A DNA stretch of 64,000 nt from Bifidobacterium sp. ESL0775 (GCF_029395475.1 NZ_CP113917.1:1116001-1180000); one strand, 5' to 3'. Shown: positions 45,639 through 54,855, counted from the stretch's first letter. The notes: generated by a model not told the origin, from the sequence alone. Numbers and translations are program-made.

Positions 45639-47021
45639 ATGGCATTGAGTGCGGCAATCATACTGGCGGCCGGCGAGGGGACGCGCATGCGTTCATCCAA
45701 GCCGAAAGTGCTTCACGAGCTCGCGGGTAAGACCTTCCTTGAACGCGTGATGAGTTCCGTTTCCGCGCTTGACCCAGACACTTTGGCTGTGGTCGTGCAC
45801 TATCAGGCCGAACGCGTGGCCAAGGCCGCGCAAAGCTACAACGACAAGGTCGAGATCGTCGAACAGGACGATATCCCCGGCACGGGACGCGCGGTCCAGT
45901 GCGCGATGCAGCAACTCGACGGGGACGGCAGCCTCACCGGTCCCGTCCTCATCGCCGCCAGCGACATGCCATTGCTTGACACCGCCACGCTCGACGCCTT
46001 GATCGATTTCCATAAGCAGAGCGGCAACGACGCCACCGTGCTCACCGCCAACCTCGATGACGCCACCGGCTATGGCCGCATCATCCGCGACAGCGACGGT
46101 AGCGTGCTGCGCATCGTCGAGCAGAAGGACGCCAACAGCAGCGAGCTGGCGGTCCATGAGATCAACACCTCCGTCTACGTCTTCGACGCGGCCGTGCTCG
46201 CGCGGGCCGTGCAGGGACTCGATTCGCAGAACGCGCAAGGCGAGTTCTACCTGACCGACGCTCTTGAAAGCGCTCGGAAGACGGGCAAGGTCGGCGCTTT
46301 CGCCGCGCCTGACGCCCTGAGTGTCGAAGGCGTCAACGACCGCGTGCAGCTGGCCAACCTTTCCCGCAAGCACAACCTGCGCATCTGTGAGCGTTGGATG
46401 CGTGCGGGCGTAACGATCCTCGACCCCGAGACCACTTGGATCGAGGACGACGTCGAGCTGGCGCAGGATGTCACCGTGCTGCCGGGCTCCTTTCTTCAGG
46501 GGCACAGCACCGTCGCCGAAAACGCCGTCATCGGACCTTACACCACGTTGATTGATGCTCATATCGAGGCTGGAGCCACAGTTGAGCGCAGCCGTGTGCA
46601 GGAATCGCATATCGGGCCTGATGCCAACATCGGGCCTTGGACCTATCTGCGTCCGGGCAACGTGCTGGAGGAAGGCACGAAGGCCGGCGCGTTCGTCGAG
46701 ATGAAGAAGGCGCACATCGGCGCTGGCACCAAGGTGCCGCACCTGAGCTATATGGGCGACGCCGAGCTGGGGGAGCACACCAACATCGGTGGCGGCACCA
46801 TTTCCGCCAATTACGACGGCGTGCACAAAAACCGCACGCACATCGGCTCCAACGTCCACGTAGGCGCGGGCAATCTTTTCGTCGCGCCCGTCGAGGTCGG
46901 CGACAACGTCACCACCGGGGCAGGTTCCGTCATCCGCCACGCGGTGCCGGACGATTCGATGATCTATTCTGAGAACACACAACACGTGGTAGAGGGCTGG
47001 AAGCCTGAATGGGAGCGTTAA
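45639..47021 (+). CDS. glmU: bifunctional UDP-N-acetylglucosamine pyrophosphorylase / glucosamine-1-phosphate acetyltransferase
   Basis: Makes UDP-GlcNAc for peptidoglycan. The N-terminal uridylyltransferase has the start AIILAAGEGTRMRSSKPKVL, with QDDIPGTGRAVQCAMQ. The C-terminal left-handed beta-helix of hexapeptide repeats (from about 255) carries the acetyltransferase site (GGGTISANYDGVHKNRTHIG). ATG 45639 follows GGAG; the frame is open through the tRNA upstream but that is not coding. 460 residues. Confidence 0.96.
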   Translation: MALSAAIILAAGEGTRMRSSKPKVLHELAGKTFLERVMSSVSALDPDTLAVVVHYQAERVAKAAQSYNDKVEIVEQDDIPGTGRAVQCAMQQLDGDGSLTGPVLIAASDMPLLDTATLDALIDFHKQSGNDATVLTANLDDATGYGRIIRDSDGSVLRIVEQKDANSSELAVHEINTSVYVFDAAVLARAVQGLDSQNAQGEFYLTDALESARKTGKVGAFAAPDALSVEGVNDRVQLANLSRKHNLRICERWMRAGVTILDPETTWIEDDVELAQDVTVLPGSFLQGHSTVAENAVIGPYTTLIDAHIEAGATVERSRVQESHIGPDANIGPWTYLRPGNVLEEGTKAGAFVEMKKAHIGAGTKVPHLSYMGDAELGEHTNIGGGTISANYDGVHKNRTHIGSNVHVGAGNLFVAPVEVGDNVTTGAGSVIRHAVPDDSMIYSENTQHVVEGWKPEWER

Positions 47022-47024
47022 TAT

Positions 47025-47441
47025 ATGGCAGCATTGCAATCTACGATTGAGGCCCTGCGTCTGGCGGCGGTCGCGGCCGACCGGGTGAAGGCCACCGATA
47101 TCGTCGCCTTCGACGTCACGGGGCCCATCGCCATCACCGACGCCATGCTCATCGCCACCGCCTCAAGCGAGCGGCAGGTCCTGGCCGTGGCCGAGGAGGT
47201 CGAAAAGGAGCTCTACACCAAGGGCGACAAGCTCGAGCCGCGCAGCCGTGAGGGCCTCGACGAGGCCCGCTGGGTGCTGCTCGACTACGGTGATTTCGTC
47301 ATCCACATCATGCACGAGGAAGAACGCAGCTATTACGACCTCGAGCGCCTCTGGCAGGATTGCCCCGCCATCGACCTTGAGCTGCCGGATGCGCCCGCAG
47401 GCCTCTCCTCCGATACGGCTGCGGCTCAAACGCAAGACTGA
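47025..47441 (+). CDS. rsfS: ribosome silencing factor RsfS
   Basis: Binds uL14 on the large subunit and blocks subunit joining when nutrients are short. The 138 residues contain the family core: ATDIVAFDVTGPIAITDAML and a C-terminal DYGDFVIHIMHEEERSYYDL followed by ERLWQD. Starts three bases after glmU, so it is coupled to it. Confidence 0.94.
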   Translation: MAALQSTIEALRLAAVAADRVKATDIVAFDVTGPIAITDAMLIATASSERQVLAVAEEVEKELYTKGDKLEPRSREGLDEARWVLLDYGDFVIHIMHEEERSYYDLERLWQDCPAIDLELPDAPAGLSSDTAAAQTQD

Positions 47442-47446
47442 CCGCT

Positions 47447-47488
47447 TCACCTGTGGTTTTCAACACCGACCACATCACCTGTGGTTTT
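47447..47488 (+). repeat. 14-bp direct repeat before the phosphatase gene
   Basis: TCACCTGTGGTTTT occurs at 47447-47460 and again at 47475-47488, 28 bases apart. The second copy directly precedes the AGGAG ribosome-binding site. It may be a small duplication or a protein-binding site. Confidence 0.5.
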
Positions 47489-47500
47489 TAGGAGATAGTG

Positions 47501-48226
47501 ATGGATTTCAGCACGTTATTCGATCCCAATGTCCATGTCCGTTCGCTGACGTTGGTGCGCCATGGACGCACCGCCTACAACGCCGCCGGCCGTGTCCAGG
47601 GCACCATCGACATCCCGCTTGACGCGGTCGGCAACTGGCAGGTCCATCAGACCGGGCGCGCCTTGAAAGAGCTTTATGTCGATGGCGAACACGACAAACA
47701 GCGCAAGCGCCTGATCGTGGCCTCGGACCTTGGCCGCGCCATGGCCACCGCCCATGCCTTCGCCGACCTCATCGGCGAGGAGGTCCATCCCGACGAACGT
47801 GTCCGCGAGCGCCATTACGGCGACTGGGAAGGCGAGGCGACACACGACATCATGAAGAAGTATCCCGAGGATTTCATCTCCTGGGTTCATGGCGAGGGCG
47901 GCGAGCTCAACCACCATGTCGAACCCGACAAGCATGTCGGCCAGCGTGCCACACAAGCCATCGCCGAATGGGCCGCAAAAGCCACGCAGGACACCGATCT
48001 TTACGTATTCTCCCACGGCGCATGCATCGCCGACACCGTTCGCACGCTGCTCAACGCCGATAACGACGCCGACGCGAACAGCGCGGTCTTCTCGATGCGA
48101 AACGCGCACTGGGCCAGGCTCATCCCCATCGCCGTCCCCGGCAAGCCGTTGCGTTGGGCGCTTTCGGATTACAACCATGGGCCGGCCCTCGCCGATACCC
48201 CGGAATGGGAGAACCCGAAGCTCTAA
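47501..48226 (+). CDS. histidine phosphatase family protein (phosphoglycerate-mutase-like), paralog 1
   Basis: 241 residues. Catalytic motif LTLVRHGRTAYNAAGRVQG (His about residue 21), RERHYGDWEGEA with the acid Glu, and second His in YVFSHGACIADTV. Length and motifs fit a cofactor-independent-of-metal phosphatase rather than glycolytic mutase. ATG 47501 follows AGGAG. It closely resembles the gene at 56231 in its first 60 residues. Confidence 0.88.
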   Translation: MDFSTLFDPNVHVRSLTLVRHGRTAYNAAGRVQGTIDIPLDAVGNWQVHQTGRALKELYVDGEHDKQRKRLIVASDLGRAMATAHAFADLIGEEVHPDERVRERHYGDWEGEATHDIMKKYPEDFISWVHGEGGELNHHVEPDKHVGQRATQAIAEWAAKATQDTDLYVFSHGACIADTVRTLLNADNDADANSAVFSMRNAHWARLIPIAVPGKPLRWALSDYNHGPALADTPEWENPKL

Positions 48227-48242
48227 GGCCGCGAATTCAGCG

Positions 48243-48267
48243 GCTTGTCGCCCTTCTTCTGACAAGC
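48243..48267 (+). terminator. hairpin after histidine phosphatase 1
   Basis: Seven-bp stem GCTTGTC (48243-48249) / GACAAGC (48261-48267), extended by flanking G/C. It lies 17 bases past the stop. No T run, so termination is only possible. Confidence 0.4.
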
Positions 48268-48431
48268 GCGGAACACAACGCCAGTCATATCCTTTAAGGA
48301 TGTTTAGTCTTGCATAATGATTTATAGGCTAAAATAATAATTATATGACGGCGCACTGTCGTCGTATTCCGGTCATGAATCGAACAGATGGTTGATGACG
48401 GCCGGCAACTGACGAATTAAAGGGGAATACC

Positions 48432-48692
48432 ATGGGACTTTTCGATGACGCCAAGAGCGCAGCCGAAAAAGCGGGGAAGAAGATCGGTGACGTCGCTCAG
48501 GACGCCAAGAACAAGGCGACCGATGTGGTCGACGACACCATGAAGAAGGCCGACGACGCCAAGGACAAGCTGGGCGACAAGGTCGACGAGGCCAAGGCGA
48601 AGGGCAATGCCAACGCGGCTCAGGCCAGGGAACAGGCCACCGAGGTGAAGAACAACATCAAGGAGCACGTCCGCGCCAAGGACGAGGACTGA
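48432..48692 (+). CDS. CsbD-like / YtxH-like small stress protein
   Basis: 86 residues, Lys/Asp/Ala-rich and without Cys, Trp or Pro. An 11-residue-type amphipathic pattern (AKSAAEKAGKKIGDVAQDAK, then KNKATDVVDDTMKKADDAKD) recalls CsbD and LEA-like proteins, which are induced by general stress. A strong AAAGGGG precedes ATG 48432. Single-gene unit. A stress role is inferred from family resemblance only. Confidence 0.75.
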   Translation: MGLFDDAKSAAEKAGKKIGDVAQDAKNKATDVVDDTMKKADDAKDKLGDKVDEAKAKGNANAAQAREQATEVKNNIKEHVRAKDED

Positions 48693-49001
48693 TCGTTGAG
48701 CTTTGGCTCTATGCGAAACGTCTGGGCGTGTAGCGCCGGATGATTCCATGTGGACCGTCGATTTGCGTTGAGCATTTCGGCGGTCCATGCGTTTGGGCTT
48801 TTCCTCGATCCTCATTGTATCCAGAGGTGAAACGAGGTTCACGGACGAAGGTGGATGGTGGGCATCGAAAAACCGTCCCTTATGTCGTCGGGAATGTCTT
48901 TGAACATGCTCTGATAGGACGGCAAAACCGCATAACGCGTGGCTGGTAGGCTTGGATGGGGCACCGGACATGGTGTTAGAGGACACGAACTTGGAGGGGA
49001 T
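48693..49001 (+). other. intergenic region with one hairpin
   Basis: 309 bases. A hairpin TGGACCG (48751-48757) / CGGTCCA (48781-48787) followed by GGGCTTTTCC may end the CsbD-like transcript. Frames here have no ribosome-binding site. The start of the next gene is preceded by GGAGGGG. Nothing else was recognised. Confidence 0.35.
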
Positions 49002-50294
49002 ATGAACTCGATGGCTCAACGGATCTGGTGGCAGGTCTATCCCTTGGGCTTCTGCGGGGCATCGGTGCGCCCGCAATCCGATGGCGAGCGCCGCATGGTC
49101 CCGCGGCTCGACAGGCTCGTCAATTGGCTTGACTACATGAAGGGGATGGGCTGCGACGGCCTGCTGCTCGCCCCCATTTTCGATTCCGACACGCACGGAT
49201 ACGACACCATCGATTTCTACCATATCGACCCGAGGCTCGGCGATGACGCCGCCTTCGACCGCCTGGTGTCGGCCTGCCACGAACGCGGCATCGCCGTCAT
49301 GCTCGACGGGGTCTTCAACCATGTCGGCCGCGATTTCCCGGAGTTCCAGCGCGAGTTGGGGCGCGCCCAGGGCCAGTTGCGCGATGGCGAAACCATCAGC
49401 CACAGTGATGAGGACATGTTCAGCTTTTCCGAGGCCGGGGACGGCACGCTCGATTACAAGAAATTCGAGGGCCATGCCATCCTCCCGGCGTTCAATCACG
49501 AATCGCCGCGTGTTGCCAATCTGGTGGTCGATGTGATGGTCCATTGGATGCAGCGCGGCGTCGACGCCTGGCGGCTTGACGCGGCCACCACCGTTCCGGC
49601 TGGATTCTGGGCGAAAGTGTTGCCGTGCGTCCGCGCCCAGGTGCCAGGCGCCTGGTTCATGGGCGAGGCCATCCAGGGTGATTATCCGCAGATTGTCAAG
49701 GACTCCACCATGGACACCGTCACCCAGTACGAGCTGTGGAAGGCGATCTGGAGCAGCCTCAAGGACGGCAATTTCTACGAGCTGGATTGGTGTCTGAAGC
49801 GGCACGACGGCTTCCTTGAAACCTTCGTCCCGCAGACGTTCATCGGCAACCACGACGTCACACGCGTCGCCAGCACGATCGACGGGGGAAAGCTCGCCTT
49901 GGCCGCGACGATCCTCTTCACCGTGGGCGGCACGCCTTCGGTCTATTACGGCGATGAACGGGCCCAAAAGGGAATCAAAACCGAAGGCGTCGGCGGCGAT
50001 GACGCCATCCGCCCCGAATATCCCGAGACTCCGGCCGGGCTTTCGCCAAGAGGGGAATGGATGTACCGACTCACCGGCGAGCTCACAGCGATCCGCAGGG
50101 CGCGCCCTTGGCTCACCGATGCCACCACGGCCCCCACGCTGCTCGACAACCGCCATTACGCCTACGATGTCAGCGCCCGTGACGGCGGCGCGAAACTGCA
50201 TGTGGATTTGAATCTTGACGAGACCCCCCATGCGGACATCTTCGATGGGGCTGGCGGCGAGCTTCTGTTGCATGTGGAGCACGGCGCCGCGTAG
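49002..50294 (+). CDS. GH13 family alpha-glucan/oligosaccharide-active enzyme
   Basis: Cytoplasmic alpha-amylase-superfamily protein of 430 residues. The four GH13 regions are present: DGVFNHVGRDF (I), DAWRLDAAT (II, nucleophile Asp), GEAIQGDY (III, acid Glu) and FIGNHDVTRVAS (IV, Asp). Shorter than most bifidobacterial GH13 enzymes, with only a short C-terminal beta domain. No signal peptide. ATG 49002 follows GGAGGGG. The substrate cannot be told. Confidence 0.9.
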   Translation: MNSMAQRIWWQVYPLGFCGASVRPQSDGERRMVPRLDRLVNWLDYMKGMGCDGLLLAPIFDSDTHGYDTIDFYHIDPRLGDDAAFDRLVSACHERGIAVMLDGVFNHVGRDFPEFQRELGRAQGQLRDGETISHSDEDMFSFSEAGDGTLDYKKFEGHAILPAFNHESPRVANLVVDVMVHWMQRGVDAWRLDAATTVPAGFWAKVLPCVRAQVPGAWFMGEAIQGDYPQIVKDSTMDTVTQYELWKAIWSSLKDGNFYELDWCLKRHDGFLETFVPQTFIGNHDVTRVASTIDGGKLALAATILFTVGGTPSVYYGDERAQKGIKTEGVGGDDAIRPEYPETPAGLSPRGEWMYRLTGELTAIRRARPWLTDATTAPTLLDNRHYAYDVSARDGGAKLHVDLNLDETPHADIFDGAGGELLLHVEHGAA

Positions 50295-50442
50295 CAGGGT
50301 CGCGTGATGCGGCCTGATGAGATGGCGATGGCGCGGAGTCATCCATCTCAAGTCTTATTGTAATACGATTCCGGATTCGTCCGGATTGAATGGCCTCGAA
50401 CGTTCCGGAACCCGTCGTTTGAAATGCGATATGGATGGGGCC

Positions 50443-51135
50443 TTAAAACAGGCTTGCGGGTTTCTCCTTGTTCAGAGGTTCGATGATATGCGGGCCGTCA
50501 CCGGATAAGGGTGCCACCTCGTGGAATTCGAGGCGCTGCGCCAGTTTATTGGCGGATTGGTGGACCGCGTCAAGGATGGAGACGCCGTCCTGGTGCGGGT
50601 CGAGCCAGCGGTCGCGCAGGTTGGCTGAGATCAGCAACGGCATGCGCTTGTGTATCTTCTCCGTTCCGCCGGTGGCCGCGCAGGTCATGATCGCCGCGGT
50701 CAGCTTCCACGGCGAGGACGGTGTCTGCCGCCACCAGGAATACAGGCCGGCCATCGCGAGGACGTGGTCGTCGGGCGCATGGAAATAGAACGGACGGCGT
50801 TGGTGCGGCTCGAAATAACCCGAAGCGGGAATGATGGCGCGCATGTGGTCCAGCGAATCGCAATACGCCGGACGCCATTTCGCCGATTCGATGCGGGAGT
50901 TGTAGGTCGGGTAATCCAGGTTGTCGGTGGCGCTCACGCGGGGGATAAGCGACCAACTCGCCCCCCGCAGGTGCCTGGTGCCGTCCCGGCCTTGGGCGAT
51001 CAGGCCGATGTTCTGTTTGGGCTTGACCAGAAAGGTCCGGCTGGGAAGCGTGTCATTCGATATTTGGTCGTCGCCGACGCCAAAATCCTGGCCGATCGCG
51101 TCCCAATCAAGGTCGAGCGAGAATTTGCTGCACAT
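50443..51135 (-). CDS. SRAP domain (HMCES/YedK-like) abasic-site protein
   Basis: Proteins of this family form a covalent bond with abasic sites in single-stranded DNA through Cys2. From the start at 51135 the protein begins MCSKF, so Cys2 is present (the usual form is MCGRF). Also seen: YNSRIESAKW (NARxE-type motif), IIPASGYFEPH with the conserved Glu, and RMPLLIS. A longer frame from 51213 would bury the Cys, so it is rejected. 230 residues. Confidence 0.88.
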   Translation of the reverse strand: MCSKFSLDLDWDAIGQDFGVGDDQISNDTLPSRTFLVKPKQNIGLIAQGRDGTRHLRGASWSLIPRVSATDNLDYPTYNSRIESAKWRPAYCDSLDHMRAIIPASGYFEPHQRRPFYFHAPDDHVLAMAGLYSWWRQTPSSPWKLTAAIMTCAATGGTEKIHKRMPLLISANLRDRWLDPHQDGVSILDAVHQSANKLAQRLEFHEVAPLSGDGPHIIEPLNKEKPASLF

Positions 51136-51275
51136 CCTAAGGTTCCCCCATGCACACCCTTTGCGCGATATTGGCTTGCAGATGCCAACCAGGGAAACCC
51201 AGCTACAGTTCAACTACCGCAATTGTGTCAAACCAAACACTTTTATATAATTATTTATACACCATGGTGTCTAAC

Positions 51276-51310
51276 AAATTGAGGGCCCCATGATCTGGGG
51301 CCCTCAATTT
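51276..51310. terminator. strong symmetric terminator
   Basis: Perfect 14-bp stem, arms AAATTGAGGGCCCC (51276-51289) and GGGGCCCTCAATTT (51297-51310). It lies downstream of the minus-strand PNPOx-like gene. Confidence 0.8.
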
Positions 51311-51356
51311 CTAATCCATTTCCTTTAAGGAAATATGCTTATTACCGCCTGTGCGC

Positions 51357-51761
51357 TCAGTCCTTGCTGATGGTGGTGCCGGCCTTGGGGCCAGCGGAGA
51401 GATCCTGGATTTCGGTGATCTCGAGCACCGGGATGGTGGCGGGCTTCTTCGTGCCGTTCTTCTCGGCGACCTTGACCTGCTCGTCGTAGATGGCGTCGTC
51501 GGAGTGCAGGGTCACGTTGCCGCGGAAACGGTAGCCCTTCTTCTGCTCGAGGTTGGCGAAGCAGATCACCAGCGGGCTGCCGTCCTCGAGGTTCTTATAG
51601 TGCTGGCCGGCGGTGCGCTCGTGATAGGCGAGGTGGTTGTCGTCGAGCACGAACATCGACATCTTCGGGCCGAGGCCGAGTTGACCTTCCTTGCTGACGG
51701 TGGCGATCCAGGCGAGGTTGTTGTTGATGAATTCCTTCATTTCCGGGGTAAGAGTAGCCAT
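51357..51761 (-). CDS. pyridoxamine 5'-phosphate oxidase family protein
   Basis: 134 residues with the split-barrel flavin-binding pattern: FINNNLAWIATVSKEGQLGL at the start, MSMFVLDDNHLAYHERTAGQ, and a C-terminal barrel strand VLEITEIQDL. True PNP-oxidase residues are not evident, so it is more likely a general FMN- or F420-type reductase-like protein. Start 51761 is preceded by GAAAGGA on the minus strand; a longer frame (51803) lacks support. Confidence 0.82.
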   Translation of the reverse strand: MATLTPEMKEFINNNLAWIATVSKEGQLGLGPKMSMFVLDDNHLAYHERTAGQHYKNLEDGSPLVICFANLEQKKGYRFRGNVTLHSDDAIYDEQVKVAEKNGTKKPATIPVLEITEIQDLSAGPKAGTTISKD

Positions 51762-52193
51762 GATGCTGTCCTTTCGTTCGAACTGCTTTCCATACGCCTC
51801 CATCTTACGTCGTTACGGCCGTGTTCGCCGGGAAAAACGTGTGACGTTAGTCACCGCGCAAAAGGGAATAAATGGGAAAGGTGATTTGGCGCCGATGGTT
51901 TTCTATAGCTCTTGGTTGATCATTGCGGCAATGGTCGAATCAGCGGATGCGGTTTCCATGATTGCGAATCTCCCATGTTGTGACCAATGCGTGAAATGTT
52001 GCTCGACACCGGGAATATGGCCAGGTTTTAGGCGTGTCTCCATCATCCAATGGCCTAATTTAGATATCAGTGCATGCGTGTGATGGCCAGCGATGGCTGT
52101 TGGACACGGTGCGAGGCAAGGCGGCGTATCGGGTATGTGAGATGCCGCACAAGAGAGACACTGGCCGTCAAAAGCCGCAAGGAGAAGGCCCAC
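51762..52193. other. intergenic region between PNPOx-like gene and EamA transporter, with a CRP/FNR-type site
   Basis: 430 bases between divergent genes. TGTGA-N6-TCACC at 51840-51855 (with the perfect inner repeat GTGAC-GTTA-GTCAC) resembles CRP/GlxR binding sites and lies ~80 bases before the PNPOx-like start. Frames on both strands here lack ribosome-binding sites and recognisable products. Confidence 0.4.
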
Positions 52194-53255
52194 ATGCCTG
52201 TTGGAAGTGACACGAAGACGTCAGAGACGTTTGGCAAAAACTCCGCCGCTTCCGCCGCCGATGGAGGCGTTTTCCCGGACACCACCCGTCGCGCTGGCTT
52301 CCAAGGCCTGCGCAGCCGCCTTTCCCGTAATTTCCCGCCGAATCTGGCCCGGCTCCTGCTCTTGGGTTGCGCCGCGCTCTGGGGCGGCAGCTACCTGGTC
52401 TCCAAGATCGCCATGACGGCCATCCCGCCGCAATGGATGATGGGCATGCGCACCGGCGGCGCGTGCGTGGTGATGCTGATCCTGTTCCACAGAAGCATCA
52501 TCCCGGCGCTCAACAAGTCGATGCTCCTGCCGGCGCTCATCGTCGGAGCCACCTACTGGGGCACGATGGCGTTGCAGACCAAGGGCCTGCTGACCATCGA
52601 CCCGGGCCGCAGCGCCTTCCTCACCGCCGTCTATTGCGTCCTGACGCCGTTCACCTCGTGGTTCGTCAGCAAGAACCGGCCGCACAACATCAACATCATC
52701 GCCGGAGTGATCTGCCTGGTCGGCGTGGGCTTCGTAGCGTTGAAACCAGGCGGCCTGTCGCTTTCGCTCTCGTTCGGTGACATCCTCACCATCGCCTGCG
52801 CGGTCGTCTTCTCCTTCAACCTCACCTATCTCGGTGTCTATTCCAAGAAATACAACGCCATCGCCGTCACCTTCATGCAATTCGCCGTGGCCTCCGTCCT
52901 CTTCTTCATCGGCGCGCTCCTGACCGAGCCGGTGCCGAACGCCGCGTGGCTGCAGCCGAAGATCATCGTCAGCTTCCTCTATCTCTTCCTCGGCGCCACC
53001 ACGCTGGCCCAGCTCATGCAGAACATCGGCCTGGCGCACGTCTCCGCCGCGTCGGCCTCCGTGGTGATGTGCACGGAAAGCCTGTTCTCGGAGTTCTTCT
53101 CCATCATTTTCTGGGGCACGAAGCTGCGGTTCACCACCCTGGTCGGCTTCGCGCTTATCTTCCTCGCCGTGCTGATGTCCATCCTGCACCGTTCCGTGAT
53201 CGTCAATCTCTTCCGTCGCGTGGAGGATTGGATACACGACCATCGCAAGCATTGA
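52194..53255 (+). CDS. EamA/DMT superfamily transporter
   Basis: 353 residues. After ~50 polar N-terminal residues there are about ten hydrophobic helices in two EamA repeats (LLLLGCAALWGGSYLVSKIA begins the first; LTIACAVVFSFNLTYLGVYS begins the second). Likely exporter of amino acids or other metabolites; substrate unknown. ATG 52194 follows AAGGAGAAGG. Single-gene unit. Confidence 0.88.
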   Translation: MPVGSDTKTSETFGKNSAASAADGGVFPDTTRRAGFQGLRSRLSRNFPPNLARLLLLGCAALWGGSYLVSKIAMTAIPPQWMMGMRTGGACVVMLILFHRSIIPALNKSMLLPALIVGATYWGTMALQTKGLLTIDPGRSAFLTAVYCVLTPFTSWFVSKNRPHNINIIAGVICLVGVGFVALKPGGLSLSLSFGDILTIACAVVFSFNLTYLGVYSKKYNAIAVTFMQFAVASVLFFIGALLTEPVPNAAWLQPKIIVSFLYLFLGATTLAQLMQNIGLAHVSAASASVVMCTESLFSEFFSIIFWGTKLRFTTLVGFALIFLAVLMSILHRSVIVNLFRRVEDWIHDHRKH

Positions 53256-53410
53256 AGTGGGATTATCGGTCCTGCTTTTTATTGTCGAATCGGAAATATC
53301 AAGAATGTAATGCAAGTTCAGTAGGCTCTGAGCCGAAATCTGTAAGCGTTCGGCAAGGTTTCGTCTACTTCTCAGCATTCTTCAACCAGCGTCCGTTACT
53401 CTTAGGTACC

Positions 53411-54649
53411 ATGAAGAATTTTTTCAAGGGGATTTCGGTCTCGCAGATCATAGCCGGTGCGCTAGCTGCGGTCACTTCGTTCCTGTTGTCGGCGAAAATC
53501 GGCATCGCAGGCTCGGTCATCGGCGTGGCGGTCGGCTCCATCGTCTCCGCGGTGGCCTCGCAGATCTATCAGAACGTGCTCAAGGAATCAGGCAAGAAGC
53601 TGCAGGAAGGCACGCCCAACGGCGAACCGGAAGACGAGATCGCCGCTGGAGCCGGTCCGGACGACAGGACGCGGGTCATCGGCTCAGACGTTGGGCACCA
53701 CGGCCGGTTGAACAACGCCCCCGCGGTCTCATCGCTCGTCCACGGCACCTCCACGCTGCGTTTGGACGGTACCTCCACGAGTCTTGCCGCATTGGCCAAG
53801 AATGGTGGAAACAAGCCTGGGAATGATAAGCCCGACGCGACCAAAGCCATGCCGGCCGTCGCCGGCGAGGGCAAGAACGACAAGGACAGCGCGAACCGCA
53901 AGGACGGCAAGGGCGCGTACCAAGGCGCCACGCAGGTCATGAGCCCGGCCGCTTCGGGCAAGACCGCGGTGATGCCTCCAGTGGGCGGCAAGCCGCGTGC
54001 CACCGCGGTCGTCGGGTCCAACAAACTCAAAGGAGGACCCGGGCAGGACGACGGGCATATCCACACCTTCGATTCCTCGCGCCAGAAGCGCTACAAGCGC
54101 ATCGCCATCGTCGTGGCCGTGGTCAGCGCCTTGGTGGCCGTCGGCATCACTGCGGGCATCATCTCGCTGGTCACCAAGGGCCAGGGCACCGATGACGTGG
54201 TGCGCAACATCGTCACCAATTCGAGCACCAAAAACCCGAAGCGCCGTAGCGACGATTCCGGCGACACCTCGGACAAGGACAAGCAGGGCACCAACGGCAC
54301 CAACCAGCAGAATGGCTCCACGACCCAGAACAACTCCGGCACCACCGGCGATTCGGGGACGTCGAACGGAACGGGCTCCACGTCGGGCGGCACGGGTTCC
54401 AGCTCAGGTACGTCGGGCAATGGCGGCTCGGGCACGACCAGTGGCGGCACCAGCGGCGATTCGAACGGTTCGGGAAGCGGCTCCACCGACACGTCCCACA
54501 ACGGCACTGGCGGCACGGAATCCGGTTCCGGCGGCGATTCGAGCGGGACGGGAACAGGCGCAGGCGCCGGCGAAAGCGGCTCGACCTCGGGCGGCCAGAC
54601 CGGCGGCTCATCGACCGGCACCAATTCCAGCGGCTCCACGGGGAACTGA
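53411..54649 (+). CDS. membrane protein with long Ser/Gly/Thr-rich stalk
   Basis: 412 residues, function unknown. The start has an amphipathic/hydrophobic segment (SQIIAGALAAVTSFLLSAKI, then GSVIGVAVGSIVSAVAS), followed by a polar linker with small Ala/Pro/Lys repeats (about 60-215). A second helix IAIVVAVVSALVAVGITAGI is at about 235-260. The last ~140 residues are almost only Ser, Gly, Thr and Asn, probably an extracellular, glycosylatable stalk. There is no LPxTG. ATG 53411 is chosen because the frame upstream is a shadow of the transporter gene. Confidence 0.65.
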   Translation: MKNFFKGISVSQIIAGALAAVTSFLLSAKIGIAGSVIGVAVGSIVSAVASQIYQNVLKESGKKLQEGTPNGEPEDEIAAGAGPDDRTRVIGSDVGHHGRLNNAPAVSSLVHGTSTLRLDGTSTSLAALAKNGGNKPGNDKPDATKAMPAVAGEGKNDKDSANRKDGKGAYQGATQVMSPAASGKTAVMPPVGGKPRATAVVGSNKLKGGPGQDDGHIHTFDSSRQKRYKRIAIVVAVVSALVAVGITAGIISLVTKGQGTDDVVRNIVTNSSTKNPKRRSDDSGDTSDKDKQGTNGTNQQNGSTTQNNSGTTGDSGTSNGTGSTSGGTGSSSGTSGNGGSGTTSGGTSGDSNGSGSGSTDTSHNGTGGTESGSGGDSSGTGTGAGAGESGSTSGGQTGGSSTGTNSSGSTGN

Positions 54650-54738
54650 CGGCCAGCGACACGCCGGTTTGGCCATCGGCCCGGTTTGTTGTAAAGTATC
54701 TAAGGCTTCGTTAAGGAGCCGATAACTGAAACAAGACC

Positions 54739-54811
54739 GGGGCTATGGCGCAGCTGGTAGCGCATCTCCATGGCATGGAGGGGGTCGGGAGTTCGAATCT
54801 CCCTAGCTCCA
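54739..54811 (+). tRNA. tRNA-Ala (anticodon GGC)
   Basis: Acceptor GGGGCTA (54739-54745) / TAGCTCC (54804-54810), discriminator A. Anticodon stem-loop TCTCC-ATGGCAT-GGAGG with GGC. T arm GGGAG-TTCGAAT-CTCCC. CCA is not encoded. Confidence 0.95.
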
Positions 54812-54819
54812 CAGATGTG

Positions 54820-54855
54820 GCCGAAAACCTTCAAGCAAGGTTTTCGGCCTTTTTC
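54820..54855 (+). terminator. terminator after tRNA-Ala
   Basis: Perfect 12-bp stem GCCGAAAACCTT (54820-54831) / AAGGTTTTCGGC (54837-54848), 5-nt loop, then CTTTTTC. Classic intrinsic terminator nine bases past the tRNA. Confidence 0.9.

Noticed and set aside
51691..52193. Two overlapping frames (plus 51691-52083 and minus 51903-52193) as small genes
   Set aside because: No ribosome-binding sites or domains; the first overlaps the start of the PNPOx-like gene.
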